In this document: in pieces, positions 24,409 to 32,744 of the stretch
How positions within the stretch are numbered: position 1 is the stretch's first letter
Layout of the letters: each line of letters opens with the position of its first letter
Assembly: GCA_001770935.1 (NCBI GenBank)
Contig: MESI01000030.1
Span: forward strand, 1 to 34,466
Direction of reading: 5' to 3'
DNA from: Burkholderiales bacterium RIFCSPLOWO2_12_FULL_61_40
GTDB taxonomy: Bacteria > Pseudomonadota > Gammaproteobacteria > Burkholderiales > Burkholderiaceae_C
Length of the DNA: 34,466 nucleotides
The notes under the pieces: generated by a model
Database searches by the model: none
Told to the model about the DNA's origin: nothing
Seen by the model: only the letters and a program-made list of their open reading frames with translations
Program-made: the position numbers and the translations under genes

Positions 24409-26085
24409 ATGGCAACATTTGACGACGACCTGTCGGCATGTTCAGCGCTGGTTATTGACGGCAACCCGACCTCCCGCTCCATCCTGATTTCGCAATTGCG
24501 CGAATTTGGAATGGGCACCGTCGCCCAGGCGGCCCGCGCCATGGACGCGCGCAGGCAGCTGGAGTTTCGGGGCTTTGACTTTGTGCTGTGCGAGCAGCAT
24601 TTCGCCGCCGAGGCGATTTCCGGGCAGGCCTTGCTCGACGACCTGCGCCGCAACCAGCTTTTACCTTTCTCCACGGTGTTCATCATGATCACCGGGGAGG
24701 CCACTTACGCCAAGGTGGCAGAAGCCGCCGAGTCGGCGCTGGACGGCTACCTCCTCAAGCCCCACAAGGCCAGCCACCTGGCCGAACGGCTGCGCCAGGC
24801 GCGGGTGCGCAAAGTGTCATTGCAGGCCATCTTCGGTGCCATTGAAGAAGAGAAGTTTGAGCAAGCCGCACAACTGTGTGTGGAGCGGTTTGAATCCAAA
24901 GGCCTTTTCTGGCTGTATGCCGCACGCGTGGGCGCCGAGCTGATGCTGCGTGTGGGCCGTTTTGCCGAAGCGCAAGCCCTGTACAAAGCCGTGGTGGAAG
25001 CGAAAACCCTGCCCTGGGCCAAGCTGGGTGTGGCCCGCGCGCAGTTGGACGCGGGACAAATGACCCAGGCCACCAGCACCTTGGAAAACCTGATCAGCGC
25101 AGAGCCCACCTACACCGATGCCTACGATGTCATGGGCCGCGCCCATTTCGAATTGGGCCGCTTCGACAAGGCGCTGGAAACCTACAAAATGGCGGCCACC
25201 ATGACACCGGCGTCCATCAGCCGCTTGCAAAACCTGGCCATGATGACCTACTACGCGGGCGACCACACCGAGGCCGAAAAGCTGCTGGACCGCACGGTGC
25301 GCCTGGGCCTGGACTCCAAGATGTTCGACTGCCAGAGCCTGGTGCTGTTGGCCTTCACCCGCCTGGAACTGTCCGACCGCAAAGGGCTGCAGCGCTGCCA
25401 CGACGACTTTCTGCGCCTCATTGAAAAAGACCCGGACAATGCGCGCCAGCACCGCCTGGCGGCCATTGTGACCACCCTGAACCTGATACAGCAGCACCAG
25501 TTTGCCCAATCGGTGGAGGCCGTCAGATCACTGGCCAAGACCGTCAAAAATGTCGACTTTGACTTTGAGTCCGCCAGCAATATGCTGGCGCTCATGGCGC
25601 ATCTGGCCAACAAGGCGATTCAACTCGACGAGGTGGATTCAGTGGTGGAAACCATTGGCCTGCGCTTTTGCAACAACCGCTCCCTGACCGAATTGCTGGC
25701 GGCCAGCGCCCAATTGCACCCGCCCTACGTCGAGCGCATCCGGACCTGCCAAACCACGGTGCTGGAATACGCGGAGGTTGCCATGGCTTTGAGCATGGGC
25801 GGCAACCCCACCGCCGCCGTCAAAAACCTGATCCTGCACGGCAAGGAAACACTCAGCGCCCGGCTGATTGACAACGCCTACCAGGTGCTGCAAAAACACG
25901 CTGCCAAGATTCAGGATGCAGAAGGCCTGGGGATCGCCGTGCAGGAACTGCGTGCGATCTCTGGTGTTGCCAGCGGAAAGGCGTCTTTGGGTGAACAAAA
26001 ACGCCAAGCCGGCGGATTGGCCTTGCGCACCGGCACGCGCCCCCCGGCGGACAAAGCCCCTCCCGGCGTCAAGCAGGCGGCGTAG
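24409..26085 (+). CDS. REC-like receiver domain fused to TPR repeats
   Basis: This 558-residue protein starts with a CheY-like receiver domain (about 10-125): SALVIDGNPTSRSIL with only one of the acidic pair, FIMITGEAT with the switch Thr, and LLKPHK with the conserved Lys. At the phospho-acceptor place it has Glu62 (FDFVLCEQHF) in place of Asp. The rest is TPR-like helices, for example AYDVMGRAHFELGRFDKALE and NLAMMTYYAGDHTEAEKLL. The C-terminal tail is low-complexity and basic. Such REC-TPR proteins are probable scaffolds in signalling; a Glu there may mimic the phosphorylated state. It overlaps the convergent dioxygenase gene by 17 bases. The role is unknown. Confidence 0.85.
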   Translation: MATFDDDLSACSALVIDGNPTSRSILISQLREFGMGTVAQAARAMDARRQLEFRGFDFVLCEQHFAAEAISGQALLDDLRRNQLLPFSTVFIMITGEATYAKVAEAAESALDGYLLKPHKASHLAERLRQARVRKVSLQAIFGAIEEEKFEQAAQLCVERFESKGLFWLYAARVGAELMLRVGRFAEAQALYKAVVEAKTLPWAKLGVARAQLDAGQMTQATSTLENLISAEPTYTDAYDVMGRAHFELGRFDKALETYKMAATMTPASISRLQNLAMMTYYAGDHTEAEKLLDRTVRLGLDSKMFDCQSLVLLAFTRLELSDRKGLQRCHDDFLRLIEKDPDNARQHRLAAIVTTLNLIQQHQFAQSVEAVRSLAKTVKNVDFDFESASNMLALMAHLANKAIQLDEVDSVVETIGLRFCNNRSLTELLAASAQLHPPYVERIRTCQTTVLEYAEVAMALSMGGNPTAAVKNLILHGKETLSARLIDNAYQVLQKHAAKIQDAEGLGIAVQELRAISGVASGKASLGEQKRQAGGLALRTGTRPPADKAPPGVKQAA

Positions 26086-26911
26086 GCGCGCTGCGGGTCG
26101 GTGTGTTCGCGGCGTCAAAGCGAAAACTGGACACCACCACACCGCCAAAAAAACCTTCTTCGTGGTACACGCAGGTGGCCGGGTCGGCATGCGCAGCCCC
26201 CACAGCGACCATCAGGGGAATGAGATGGTCCTCTCTCGGGTGGGCCGTTCGCGCCGCAGGGGCTTCGGCCCAGTGCAACAAACGGGCCTCGCGCTCTGCA
26301 GGCGGCACCGCCAGCAGCGTCTCCTGCAGCCAATGGTCAAAAGCCTGCGACGGCGCCCGGCCCTGGGGTCCAAACAGGCGTAGATTGTGGTAACTCAAAC
26401 CACTGCCAACAATCAGCACCCCTTCATCGCGCAAAGGCGCCAGCGCACGCCCCAAAGCCAGGTGCGCGGCGGGATCCAGCCCGGCTTTCATAGAGACCTG
26501 GATCACGGGAACCTGGGCTTGCGGGTACATCACCACCAGGGGCGCAAAAGTGCCATGGTCAAAACCGCGCCGGGCGTCCAGCCGTGCGGGCAAACCGGCG
26601 GCGGCGATCAGGGCCAGAACCTGCTGCGCCAACGCGGGGGACCCGGGCGCTGGATAGACCACCTCATAGGTGTGTGCCGGAAACCCCGAATAGTCGTACA
26701 CCATGGGAGGCCGGGGATGGGACATGACGGCAAACTCCGACTCCTCCCAGTGCCCCGAGACCACCAGCACCGCCTTGGGTGTGCCACCCAACTGGCGTGG
26801 CATGTCTTGCAGCGAACGCTCCAGTTCCTGCATCATCGGGCGCATATCGTCCATATAAGGCCACGGCCCCCCGCCGTGGGATATGAAATACGTCGGCAAG
26901 CGTGGTGCCAT
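26069..26911 (-). CDS. LigB/DODA-type extradiol ring-cleavage dioxygenase (YgiD-like)
   Basis: This 280-residue protein belongs to the class III extradiol dioxygenase (DODA) family. Metal ligands can be seen: His12 in FISHGGGP, His54 in SGHWE, His119 in FDHGTF, and the late HPREDHLIPL. These proteins open catechol-type rings using Fe(II), and some bind zinc, such as E. coli YgiD. The C-terminus has HEEGFFGGVVVSSFRFD, typical of the family. It is convergent with the REC-TPR gene (17-base overlap) and 42 bases upstream of the ABC ATPase gene on the same strand. The natural substrate is unknown. Confidence 0.9.
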   Translation of the reverse strand: MAPRLPTYFISHGGGPWPYMDDMRPMMQELERSLQDMPRQLGGTPKAVLVVSGHWEESEFAVMSHPRPPMVYDYSGFPAHTYEVVYPAPGSPALAQQVLALIAAAGLPARLDARRGFDHGTFAPLVVMYPQAQVPVIQVSMKAGLDPAAHLALGRALAPLRDEGVLIVGSGLSYHNLRLFGPQGRAPSQAFDHWLQETLLAVPPAEREARLLHWAEAPAARTAHPREDHLIPLMVAVGAAHADPATCVYHEEGFFGGVVVSSFRFDAANTPTRSAPTPPA

Positions 26912-26953
26912 GGTGGGCGCTCCTGGGCAAATAAGAAAAGAGCAAGTAGGGGC

Positions 26954-27589
26954 TCAATCGCCCAGATCAATGGTCAGCGCCAAAGGAACGTCACCCGGCG
27001 CCTGGTAGTGGGCGAGCAGCCAGGCACGGCTGGAATGGTCCGCCGCATCGTGCAAAAGCTCCATCACAAAAGCAATGGACGTTTTGTCCAGCGCCGCAAA
27101 GGGGTCGTCCAGCAGGGTGACGGCCGCACCAGAAGCAAAAGCGGCCGCCAGCCAGACCTTGCGCTTGGACCCGGTCGACAACATGTACAAAGGCTTGTCC
27201 AGGTGCGGCGCCAGGGACAGCCCTTGCGCCAGTTCGTGCGCCAAGGCCTCGTCAAACCTGGGGTGGCTGCGCTGTACGGTCTTGAAATAGTCCAGGGGGC
27301 TGGCCTGGTCGAACACAGTCGACTGGGGGTCGGCCCAAAACACCTGCTGGCGGTAGGTTTCGGGTTGCGATTGCAAGGAAACCCCGTTGGCCTGCAGTGC
27401 GCCGGCCTGGGCGGGCAAAGTGCCCGCCAGCAAACGCAGCAAGGTGGTTTTGCCGCTGCCGTCGCCCCCCCGCACCAGTGTCACCCCAGGCGGTATGCGG
27501 GCCGATAGCCCGGCAAACAGTGTGCGCTGCGGATAGTGGAAACAAAGACCGTCACATTGCAAGACGGCCGGGATGGCGGGATTCGGCAT
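26954..27589 (-). CDS. Lone ABC-transporter ATP-binding protein with altered signature
   Basis: This 211-residue protein is a small ABC ATPase: Walker A GGDGSGKTT (41-49), signature LSTGS (137-141) in place of LSGGQ, and Walker B VTLLDDP (157-163), where the catalytic Glu is Asp162. A D-loop AALD follows, and a late LLAHY stands where the switch His is expected (His in AHY). The Q-loop is VFWADP. No permease gene lies next to it. It resembles small CcmA-type ATPases. The missing permease and the altered signature leave the function open. ATG at 27589 was chosen; a longer frame upstream has no good start. Confidence 0.8.
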   Translation of the reverse strand: MPNPAIPAVLQCDGLCFHYPQRTLFAGLSARIPPGVTLVRGGDGSGKTTLLRLLAGTLPAQAGALQANGVSLQSQPETYRQQVFWADPQSTVFDQASPLDYFKTVQRSHPRFDEALAHELAQGLSLAPHLDKPLYMLSTGSKRKVWLAAAFASGAAVTLLDDPFAALDKTSIAFVMELLHDAADHSSRAWLLAHYQAPGDVPLALTIDLGD

Positions 27590-27736
27590 GGGTGGGCTAC
27601 AAAAAAAAAGACGGTCGCACAGGTCCGAAGGACCCTCTATAAAAACCGCCAATTATGGAAAGTTTTGCAAGGACACGCCTTCCATGCCAGAATGAACCCG
27701 CCAATCCAATAGAAAAACCAAACGGGAGTCTGGGTC

Positions 27737-28993
27737 ATGGATAGACAGTTCACTTCGTCACAAGCCAATCCCGAGGCCCTCAGCGCCATCGTCAAGGCAA
27801 GTGAAACCTACTCGATTGTTGCCTCGCAAGACATCGTTGATGTGCGGGGGCTCAAGCTCTGGGCCAAGGGGCAACCGGTTTCCTCCGCTTTGCAGCAGCG
27901 CCTGCTGGACCGCAAGTTGCAGCGCCCGCTGGAAGCCTGCCTCGCCGTGGAGGATGGCGTCACCCTCTTCAGTCTGCATGACGATTTGAAGGCCTACCTG
28001 GACGACGAGACCCCCCTCACGGTGGCACTGCGTCCCTGGGCGCCCGTGCTGCTGCAACAGGTCAAGCAGTTGCCACTGCATTCGGTGGCCCAGTTGCTGC
28101 TGACGACGGCCATGGCCACCCGGCCGAGCACGCTTCCGCATGCGGTGGTGTCCATGGCACTGGCTGGCGCCATGGCCAGCGGTCCTGGCGCGTCGGTGGA
28201 CGTCCGGCTGGCGATGCTGGGCGGACTGCTGCACGACATCGGAGAGGTTTACATCCAACCGCAGTACCTGGATTTTTCCGGACCCCTGGATTTGACAGGC
28301 CACAAGCATCTGGTGGTCCACCCCCGCGTCGCGCAACTCCTGCTCAGCACGACAACCGACTACCCCGAGGCCCTGTGCCGCGCCATTGGCGAGCACCATG
28401 AGCGGCTCGACGGTTCCGGTTATCCCGCGCGGCTGGCCGGGCCCAGCATCTCCCCGCTGGGCCGCCTGCTGGCCGTGGTGGAGGTGACGCTGGGCATCTT
28501 GCGCACACCCCGTGCGCCGCTCACCCGTGCTGACTTTGCACTGCGTGTGGTACCCGGCGAATTTGACCCGCAATGGAGCAGCTTCATCTGCAATCTGGCC
28601 CGTGCAGCGGGGGAGTTTCTGCCCGCTGCAACGGAGTTGCCTAACCCGGCAGAGCTGTCTGCCTTGCAACAAATCGACCTGCGCACGGAACAGGCCAGGC
28701 AACTGGCCATCACCTTGAAAATGCAGGGCCGGGTCGGCCCCATCCTGGAGGTGGTGGACGCCGCCGTGCTGCGCTTGAACCGCTTGCGGGTCGCCTGGAA
28801 TGCCCTGGGGTTCTGGGGAATCGACGCCACCGAATTGCGTCCGCGGGAACGTTTTGAGCTGGATCTGGCGGGCAAAGAGTTGCAGCTGCGGTTGAACCAG
28901 CTGGAACGCGAATGCCTTCTTTTGAGCGAGCGCCTGGGGCAGCTTGAAAAAACCTGGGTAGAGCCCTTGTGGCGGGGCGTATTGACAGAGTAA
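27737..28993 (+). CDS. HD-GYP-like domain protein with divergent metal site
   Basis: This 418-residue protein has an HD domain of HD-GYP type: LLHDIGEVYI (H166, D167), VHPRVAQLLL, and EHHERLDGSGYP (H220, H221). HD-GYP proteins degrade cyclic di-GMP. Two changes are seen: Glu follows HDIG where Lys is usual, and the last Asp ligand of the ARIIAVAD segment is Glu249 (LLAVVEV). The N-terminal 130 residues have no known domain, and the C-terminal third is helical with FELDLAGKELQLRLNQLE, perhaps a coiled coil. GGGAG lies upstream of the ATG at 27737. It is probably cytoplasmic; activity on c-di-GMP is uncertain. Confidence 0.83.
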   Translation: MDRQFTSSQANPEALSAIVKASETYSIVASQDIVDVRGLKLWAKGQPVSSALQQRLLDRKLQRPLEACLAVEDGVTLFSLHDDLKAYLDDETPLTVALRPWAPVLLQQVKQLPLHSVAQLLLTTAMATRPSTLPHAVVSMALAGAMASGPGASVDVRLAMLGGLLHDIGEVYIQPQYLDFSGPLDLTGHKHLVVHPRVAQLLLSTTTDYPEALCRAIGEHHERLDGSGYPARLAGPSISPLGRLLAVVEVTLGILRTPRAPLTRADFALRVVPGEFDPQWSSFICNLARAAGEFLPAATELPNPAELSALQQIDLRTEQARQLAITLKMQGRVGPILEVVDAAVLRLNRLRVAWNALGFWGIDATELRPRERFELDLAGKELQLRLNQLERECLLLSERLGQLEKTWVEPLWRGVLTE

Positions 28994-29061
28994 ACCGCCA
29001 TCGGCGATAGGCGCCCTGGCGTGCACCGCCGATGTGCAGACCTTCTCTTGCCAACCAGAAA

Positions 29062-29075
29062 AAGGGTAATCCCTT
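29062..29075. promoter_or_regulatory. AAGGG-taat-CCCTT dyad upstream of the binding-protein gene
   Basis: This perfect 14-bp dyad is in the 138-base gap before the binding protein (start 29132). It has no T-run and no long stem, so it looks more like a protein site than a terminator. It may be a binding site for a regulator of this gene. Confidence 0.4.
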
Positions 29076-29131
29076 AGCCTTTTGAGGCTGGCGATGAATC
29101 ACACTCGGCCACTCTCAAAAGGATACGCGCC

Positions 29132-30259
29132 ATGATTCATCGCCGCCAGATCATCACCAGCATCGCCGGATTGGGTTTGTGCCCATGGGCCACCGCCCAG
29201 TCGGACAAAACCATTGTGCTGGGGCAGTCCGCCCCGCTGAGCGGCCCCTCCGAATACCTGGGTAGCCAATACAACCAGGGTGCCCGTCTGTATTTTGAGG
29301 CAGTCAATGCCAAAGGGGGGGTCAACGGGCGCCCCATCGAACTCAAGCGCCTGGACGATGCACTGGACCCCGAACGCTGTGTGGCCAACACGCGCCAGTT
29401 CATCAACGAAGGCGTATTCGCCTTGTTTGGGTATGTAGGCACGCCCACCAGCATGGCGGCCCTGCCACTGGCCACCGAAGCCAAAGTACCTTTTTTTGCC
29501 CCCTTCACCGGCGCACAGTCCTTGCGAGAACCCTTCAACCGCTACGCCATCCATGTGCGGGCGTCCTACTTTGAGGAAACCGTTGCGATCATCAAGCAAA
29601 TGACGGCCGTGGGTATCAAGAAAATTGCCGTGTTCTACCAAAACGACGCCTTCGGGAAAGCCGGTCTGGACGATGTGGTGCGCGCCATGGCTCCGCTGAA
29701 CCTGAAGCCGGTGGCGGCAGGCAGCGTGGAGCCCCACTCGACCGACGTCGCGCAGGCGCTCAAGAGTATTTTGGGTGCCAGTCCCGAGGCCATCATTCAA
29801 ATCGGTGTGTACAAGGGGTGCGCCACCTTGGTGCGCTTGGCCCGGCGTGCGGGCTACGGGGGCAATTTTTACAACATCTCGTTTGTGGATACACAGGCAC
29901 TCAGCAGTGAACTGGGTGCGGTGGCGCGCGGGGTGATTGTCAGCCAGGTCATGCCCTTCCCCTACACCGCAGCCTCCCCCATTGCCACGGAATACATCAC
30001 CGCGATACAGGCTTCCGGCCTGGTCGCCACCACCCCCAATTACTCGGGCATCGAAGGGTTTATTGCCGCCAAGGTGTTCACGGAAGCCCTGCGCCGTGCG
30101 GGTAGGAACCTGAGCCGCGAGGGTTTTTTGACCGCCATCCAGGGCATGCAAAACTACAACCTGGGCGGCATGACCATGGAGTTCGGTCCACAGAAAAACA
30201 CCGGGTCCAAGTTTGTGGAAATGACCATGCTGACCGAGGACGGCAAGGTCCGGCACTGA
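29132..30259 (+). CDS. Periplasmic binding protein, branched-chain amino acid (LivK/Leu-Ile-Val) type
   Basis: This 375-residue protein has a signal peptide (MIHRRQIITSIAGLGLCPW, cleavage near TAQ-SD). The mature part is a type-1 periplasmic binding fold (ANF/LivK-like): IVLGQSAPLSGPSEYLG, ARLYFEAVNAKGGVNGRPIEL, FGYVGTPTSMAALPLA and IAVFYQNDAFGKAGLDDVV. These proteins deliver amino acids, amides or aromatic acids to ABC transporters. No permease or ATPase of that type is next to it, so it is an orphan receptor here. AAAGGA upstream supports the ATG at 29132. Repeat copy D follows 20 bases after its stop. Confidence 0.9.
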   Translation: MIHRRQIITSIAGLGLCPWATAQSDKTIVLGQSAPLSGPSEYLGSQYNQGARLYFEAVNAKGGVNGRPIELKRLDDALDPERCVANTRQFINEGVFALFGYVGTPTSMAALPLATEAKVPFFAPFTGAQSLREPFNRYAIHVRASYFEETVAIIKQMTAVGIKKIAVFYQNDAFGKAGLDDVVRAMAPLNLKPVAAGSVEPHSTDVAQALKSILGASPEAIIQIGVYKGCATLVRLARRAGYGGNFYNISFVDTQALSSELGAVARGVIVSQVMPFPYTAASPIATEYITAIQASGLVATTPNYSGIEGFIAAKVFTEALRRAGRNLSREGFLTAIQGMQNYNLGGMTMEFGPQKNTGSKFVEMTMLTEDGKVRH

Positions 30260-30279
30260 ACGGGGTCTTGCACGCCTTG

Positions 30280-30345
30280 TTTGCTATTAATTTAGTAGCT
30301 GCATGCGCTTATCCCACGCGGGCTACAAGCCAAAATGGCTTGATA
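30280..30345 (+). repeat. Dispersed repeat copy D
   Basis: The sequence reads TTTGCTATTAATTTAG, TAGCTGCATGCGCTTATCC, CACGCGGGCTACAAGCC and a tail AAAATGGCTTGA. This copy, on the plus strand, lies directly behind the binding-protein gene. The GCC-AAAATG-GGC-like end can form a small hairpin. Confidence 0.78.
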
Positions 30346-30460
30346 ATGGCCGGACAAACCCACTTCTCCCCCCCTGATCCGGCCTTTGGCCCGGCGCCCT
30401 CTTCCTATATTGCATCTCAGGCACGGCCGTTGCGGCAGGTGCCTGCCGATGGAGGTCCAC

Positions 30461-30718
30461 ATGAACACACAGGCGTACCACCTGGACGGTGAGGGTTGGG
30501 GCGATTTGGCGCACCACCAGCGGCACGAGATGCTGGTGGAAATCGATTTCAAATGGCTGATGGCAGGCCAAGGCTGCCATATCGATCCCGAGCGACTCAA
30601 ACATGACGCCACCTATGCCCAGGCCTGCCTCCAATTCGCTTTGGCCTCAGACTGCGATCCGCTGCGCACTTGCGCACTCTGTCTGCGTGCGGAACGGGCG
30701 GGCGCGGTCCTGAGGTGA
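30461..30718 (+). CDS. Small hypothetical protein (85 residues)
   Basis: This is an 85-residue open frame starting with ATG at 30461, with GGAGG five bases ahead. It begins MNTQAYHLDGEGWGDLAHH and contains DFKWLMAGQGCHIDPERL and an end with paired cysteines (DCDPLRTCALCLRAE). There is no signal peptide or membrane segment. I recall similar short proteins with a DFKWLMAGQG-type segment in this group of bacteria, but know no function. The good ribosome binding site and amino-acid make-up support it as real. It ends 81 bases before the lipid-transport operon. Confidence 0.65.
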   Translation: MNTQAYHLDGEGWGDLAHHQRHEMLVEIDFKWLMAGQGCHIDPERLKHDATYAQACLQFALASDCDPLRTCALCLRAERAGAVLR

Positions 30719-30799
30719 ACCGGCGCGTGGCTTGGCCCTGGGCGTTTTTGTGCGCTTGCGCAAGCGCGGGGCCGGGTGGTTCATCTAGCCTTTCGCAGC

Positions 30800-31939
30800 A
30801 TGAAGCCCCCCCGCCCCGTGGCACCTGCCGCCGTCACCCAGACCAGCCCGCAAGACCTCGTGTTGTCCGGGGCCTGGACGGTGCGTGGCATCGGCGAGCT
30901 AGGCCGCCAAATGGCGGCGCTCCGCCTTGCCAACACCACGCAGGCGGGTGCCGATGCCACAGGCATAGAGGCCATGGATACGGCCGGTGCGCACATGCTG
31001 CAAAAACTGCTGCTAGGTCTGCGGGCGCAAAGCGTCCAGGTGCGCTTGCAGGGCCTGCGCCCGGAATTTGCCAAACTGCAAGAGACCGTGGCACAGCATC
31101 TGGCGGAACCGGCCCGCCCCGCGCAAGCAACGGCCCCGCCTCCGCAAACGGCGCTGGAAACCCTGGGCCGTACGGCGCAGGCGGCGCTGGAGCAGGCCGT
31201 GGCGCAGCTGGCCTTCGTTGGTGAAAGTGCGCATGCCTTTTGCATCGGTGTCGCCCACCCGGCGCGCCTGCGCTGGCGCCCCGTGCTGTACAACATCCGC
31301 ACGGCGGGCGTCGACGCGCTGCCCATTGTCGGGCTCTTGGCGTTTCTGCTCGGCATCGTGGTGGCCTACCAGAGCGCCGAACAGCTCCGGCGCTATGGCG
31401 CCAACATTTTTGTGGCCGATCTGGTGGGCGTGTCCATGCTGCGCGAATTTGCGCCCCTGATCACCGCCATCATCATTGCCGGGCGCTCGGGCTCGGCCTA
31501 CGCCGCGCAAATCGGCACCATGGCGGTGACCGAAGAGATCGACGCCCTGCGCACCATCGGCATTGCGCCGCTGGAACTGCTGGTGCTGCCCAAGGTCATG
31601 GCCCTGGTGGTCGCCCTGCCGCTGCTGACCGTGTACGCAGACATCTGCGGCGTCATGGGCGGCATGGTCATGGCACGCGCGCAGCTGGACGTGACGTTTG
31701 CTGAATTTCTCGACCGTTTCGTCAAAGCCGTCAGCACCACGTCCTACCTGGTGGGCATCGGCAAGGCGCCGGTGTTTGCCGCCATTGTGGCCACCGTGGG
31801 CTGCTTTCAGGGCTTTCGCACCCACGGTGGAGCCGACAGTGTGGGCCGCCAGACCACGCACAGTGTGGTGCAGTCCATCTTTCTGGTGATTGTGGCCGAC
31901 GCCCTGTTCTCCATCGCCTTCAGCGCGCTGGACCTGTGA
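30800..31939 (+). CDS. MlaE-type lipid ABC permease with N-terminal STAS domain
   Basis: This 379-residue protein joins a STAS-like domain (about 20-110; LVLSGAWTVRGIGEL and the region around ATGIEAMDTAGAHMLQKLL) to an MlaE permease (about 120-379). The permease part has LLAFLLGIVVAYQSAEQLRRYGA, REFAPLITAIIIAGRSGSAYAAQ and EIDALRTIGIAPLELLVLPK, typical of MlaE. In the E. coli system the STAS protein MlaB is separate; here it is fused. It is the inner-membrane permease of a retrograde/anterograde phospholipid transporter. It is followed by the ATPase one base after its stop. The start codon is not preceded by a clear ribosome binding site. Confidence 0.93.
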   Translation: MKPPRPVAPAAVTQTSPQDLVLSGAWTVRGIGELGRQMAALRLANTTQAGADATGIEAMDTAGAHMLQKLLLGLRAQSVQVRLQGLRPEFAKLQETVAQHLAEPARPAQATAPPPQTALETLGRTAQAALEQAVAQLAFVGESAHAFCIGVAHPARLRWRPVLYNIRTAGVDALPIVGLLAFLLGIVVAYQSAEQLRRYGANIFVADLVGVSMLREFAPLITAIIIAGRSGSAYAAQIGTMAVTEEIDALRTIGIAPLELLVLPKVMALVVALPLLTVYADICGVMGGMVMARAQLDVTFAEFLDRFVKAVSTTSYLVGIGKAPVFAAIVATVGCFQGFRTHGGADSVGRQTTHSVVQSIFLVIVADALFSIAFSALDL

Positions 31940-31940
31940 T

Positions 31941-32735
31941 ATGCCCCAAGCGGCCACACCGCCAGATACCGTCATCGAGGTCCAACAGGTCTCGACGCGG
32001 TTTGGCGGCCATGTGGTGCACGCCGAACTGGACCTGGAAGTCCGCCGCGCGGAGATCTTCGCCCTGATTGGCGGCAGCGGCTCCGGCAAGTCCACGCTGC
32101 TGCGCGAAATGGTCCTGCTGCAACAGCCCACTGCGGGCCACATCCGGGTGCTGGGGGTGGATCTGAAAAAGCTTGACGACGCACAAACGCGGGCGCTGCG
32201 CCAGCGCTGGGGGGTGATGTTCCAGCACGGCGGCCTGTTCAGCGCACTCACCGTGCTGGACAACGTGGGCCTGCCCCTGCGCGAGCACACCGACCTCAGC
32301 GACACCCTGATCGACGAGATCGCGGCCTGGAAACTCGCCCTGACCGGCCTCGCACCGGAGGCCGGGGCGCAATTCCCTGCGGAGCTGAGCGGCGGCATGC
32401 TCAAGCGCGCCTCTCTGGCCCGCGCTTTGGCCCTGGAGCCGGAACTGCTGTTTCTGGACGAGCCCACCGCCGGCCTGGACCCGGACAGCGCCGCCGGCAT
32501 TGACACCCTGGTGCGCAAGCTGCGCGATCTGCTGGGCCTGAGCATTGTCATGGTCACCCACGACCTGGACCTGCTGTGGCAGGTGGCCGACCGCGTGGCC
32601 GTCCTCGGCGACGGCCGTGTCCAAGGCCTGGGCACGATGCCCGAACTCTCGCACATGGACCATGCCAGCATCCGCCCATTTTTCGACGGGCCACGCGGAC
32701 GCGCCGCATATGCACAGGCCCAACACGAGCACTAA
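31941..32735 (+). CDS. MlaF-type ABC ATP-binding protein
   Basis: This 264-residue ATPase has Walker A GGSGSGKST (44-52), Q-loop VMFQHGGLFSAL, signature LSGGMLKRASLARAL, Walker B LLFLDEPTAGLDP and the switch His in VTHDL. The FQHGGLFSALTVLDNV and the signature LSGGM are characteristic of MlaF rather than of amino-acid or sugar ATPases. It energises the permease encoded one base upstream. It ends nine bases before the MCE gene, so the operon is tight. Length agrees with the family. Confidence 0.95.
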   Translation: MPQAATPPDTVIEVQQVSTRFGGHVVHAELDLEVRRAEIFALIGGSGSGKSTLLREMVLLQQPTAGHIRVLGVDLKKLDDAQTRALRQRWGVMFQHGGLFSALTVLDNVGLPLREHTDLSDTLIDEIAAWKLALTGLAPEAGAQFPAELSGGMLKRASLARALALEPELLFLDEPTAGLDPDSAAGIDTLVRKLRDLLGLSIVMVTHDLDLLWQVADRVAVLGDGRVQGLGTMPELSHMDHASIRPFFDGPRGRAAYAQAQHEH

Positions 32736-32744
32736 GAGCGCACC

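Noticed and set aside
27600..27634. GGTCC-gaa-GGACC hairpin and poly-A tract upstream of the ABC ATPase as a terminator or attenuator
   Set aside because: The five-pair stem is short, nine or more bases separate it from the T-run on the minus strand, and no gene ends there.
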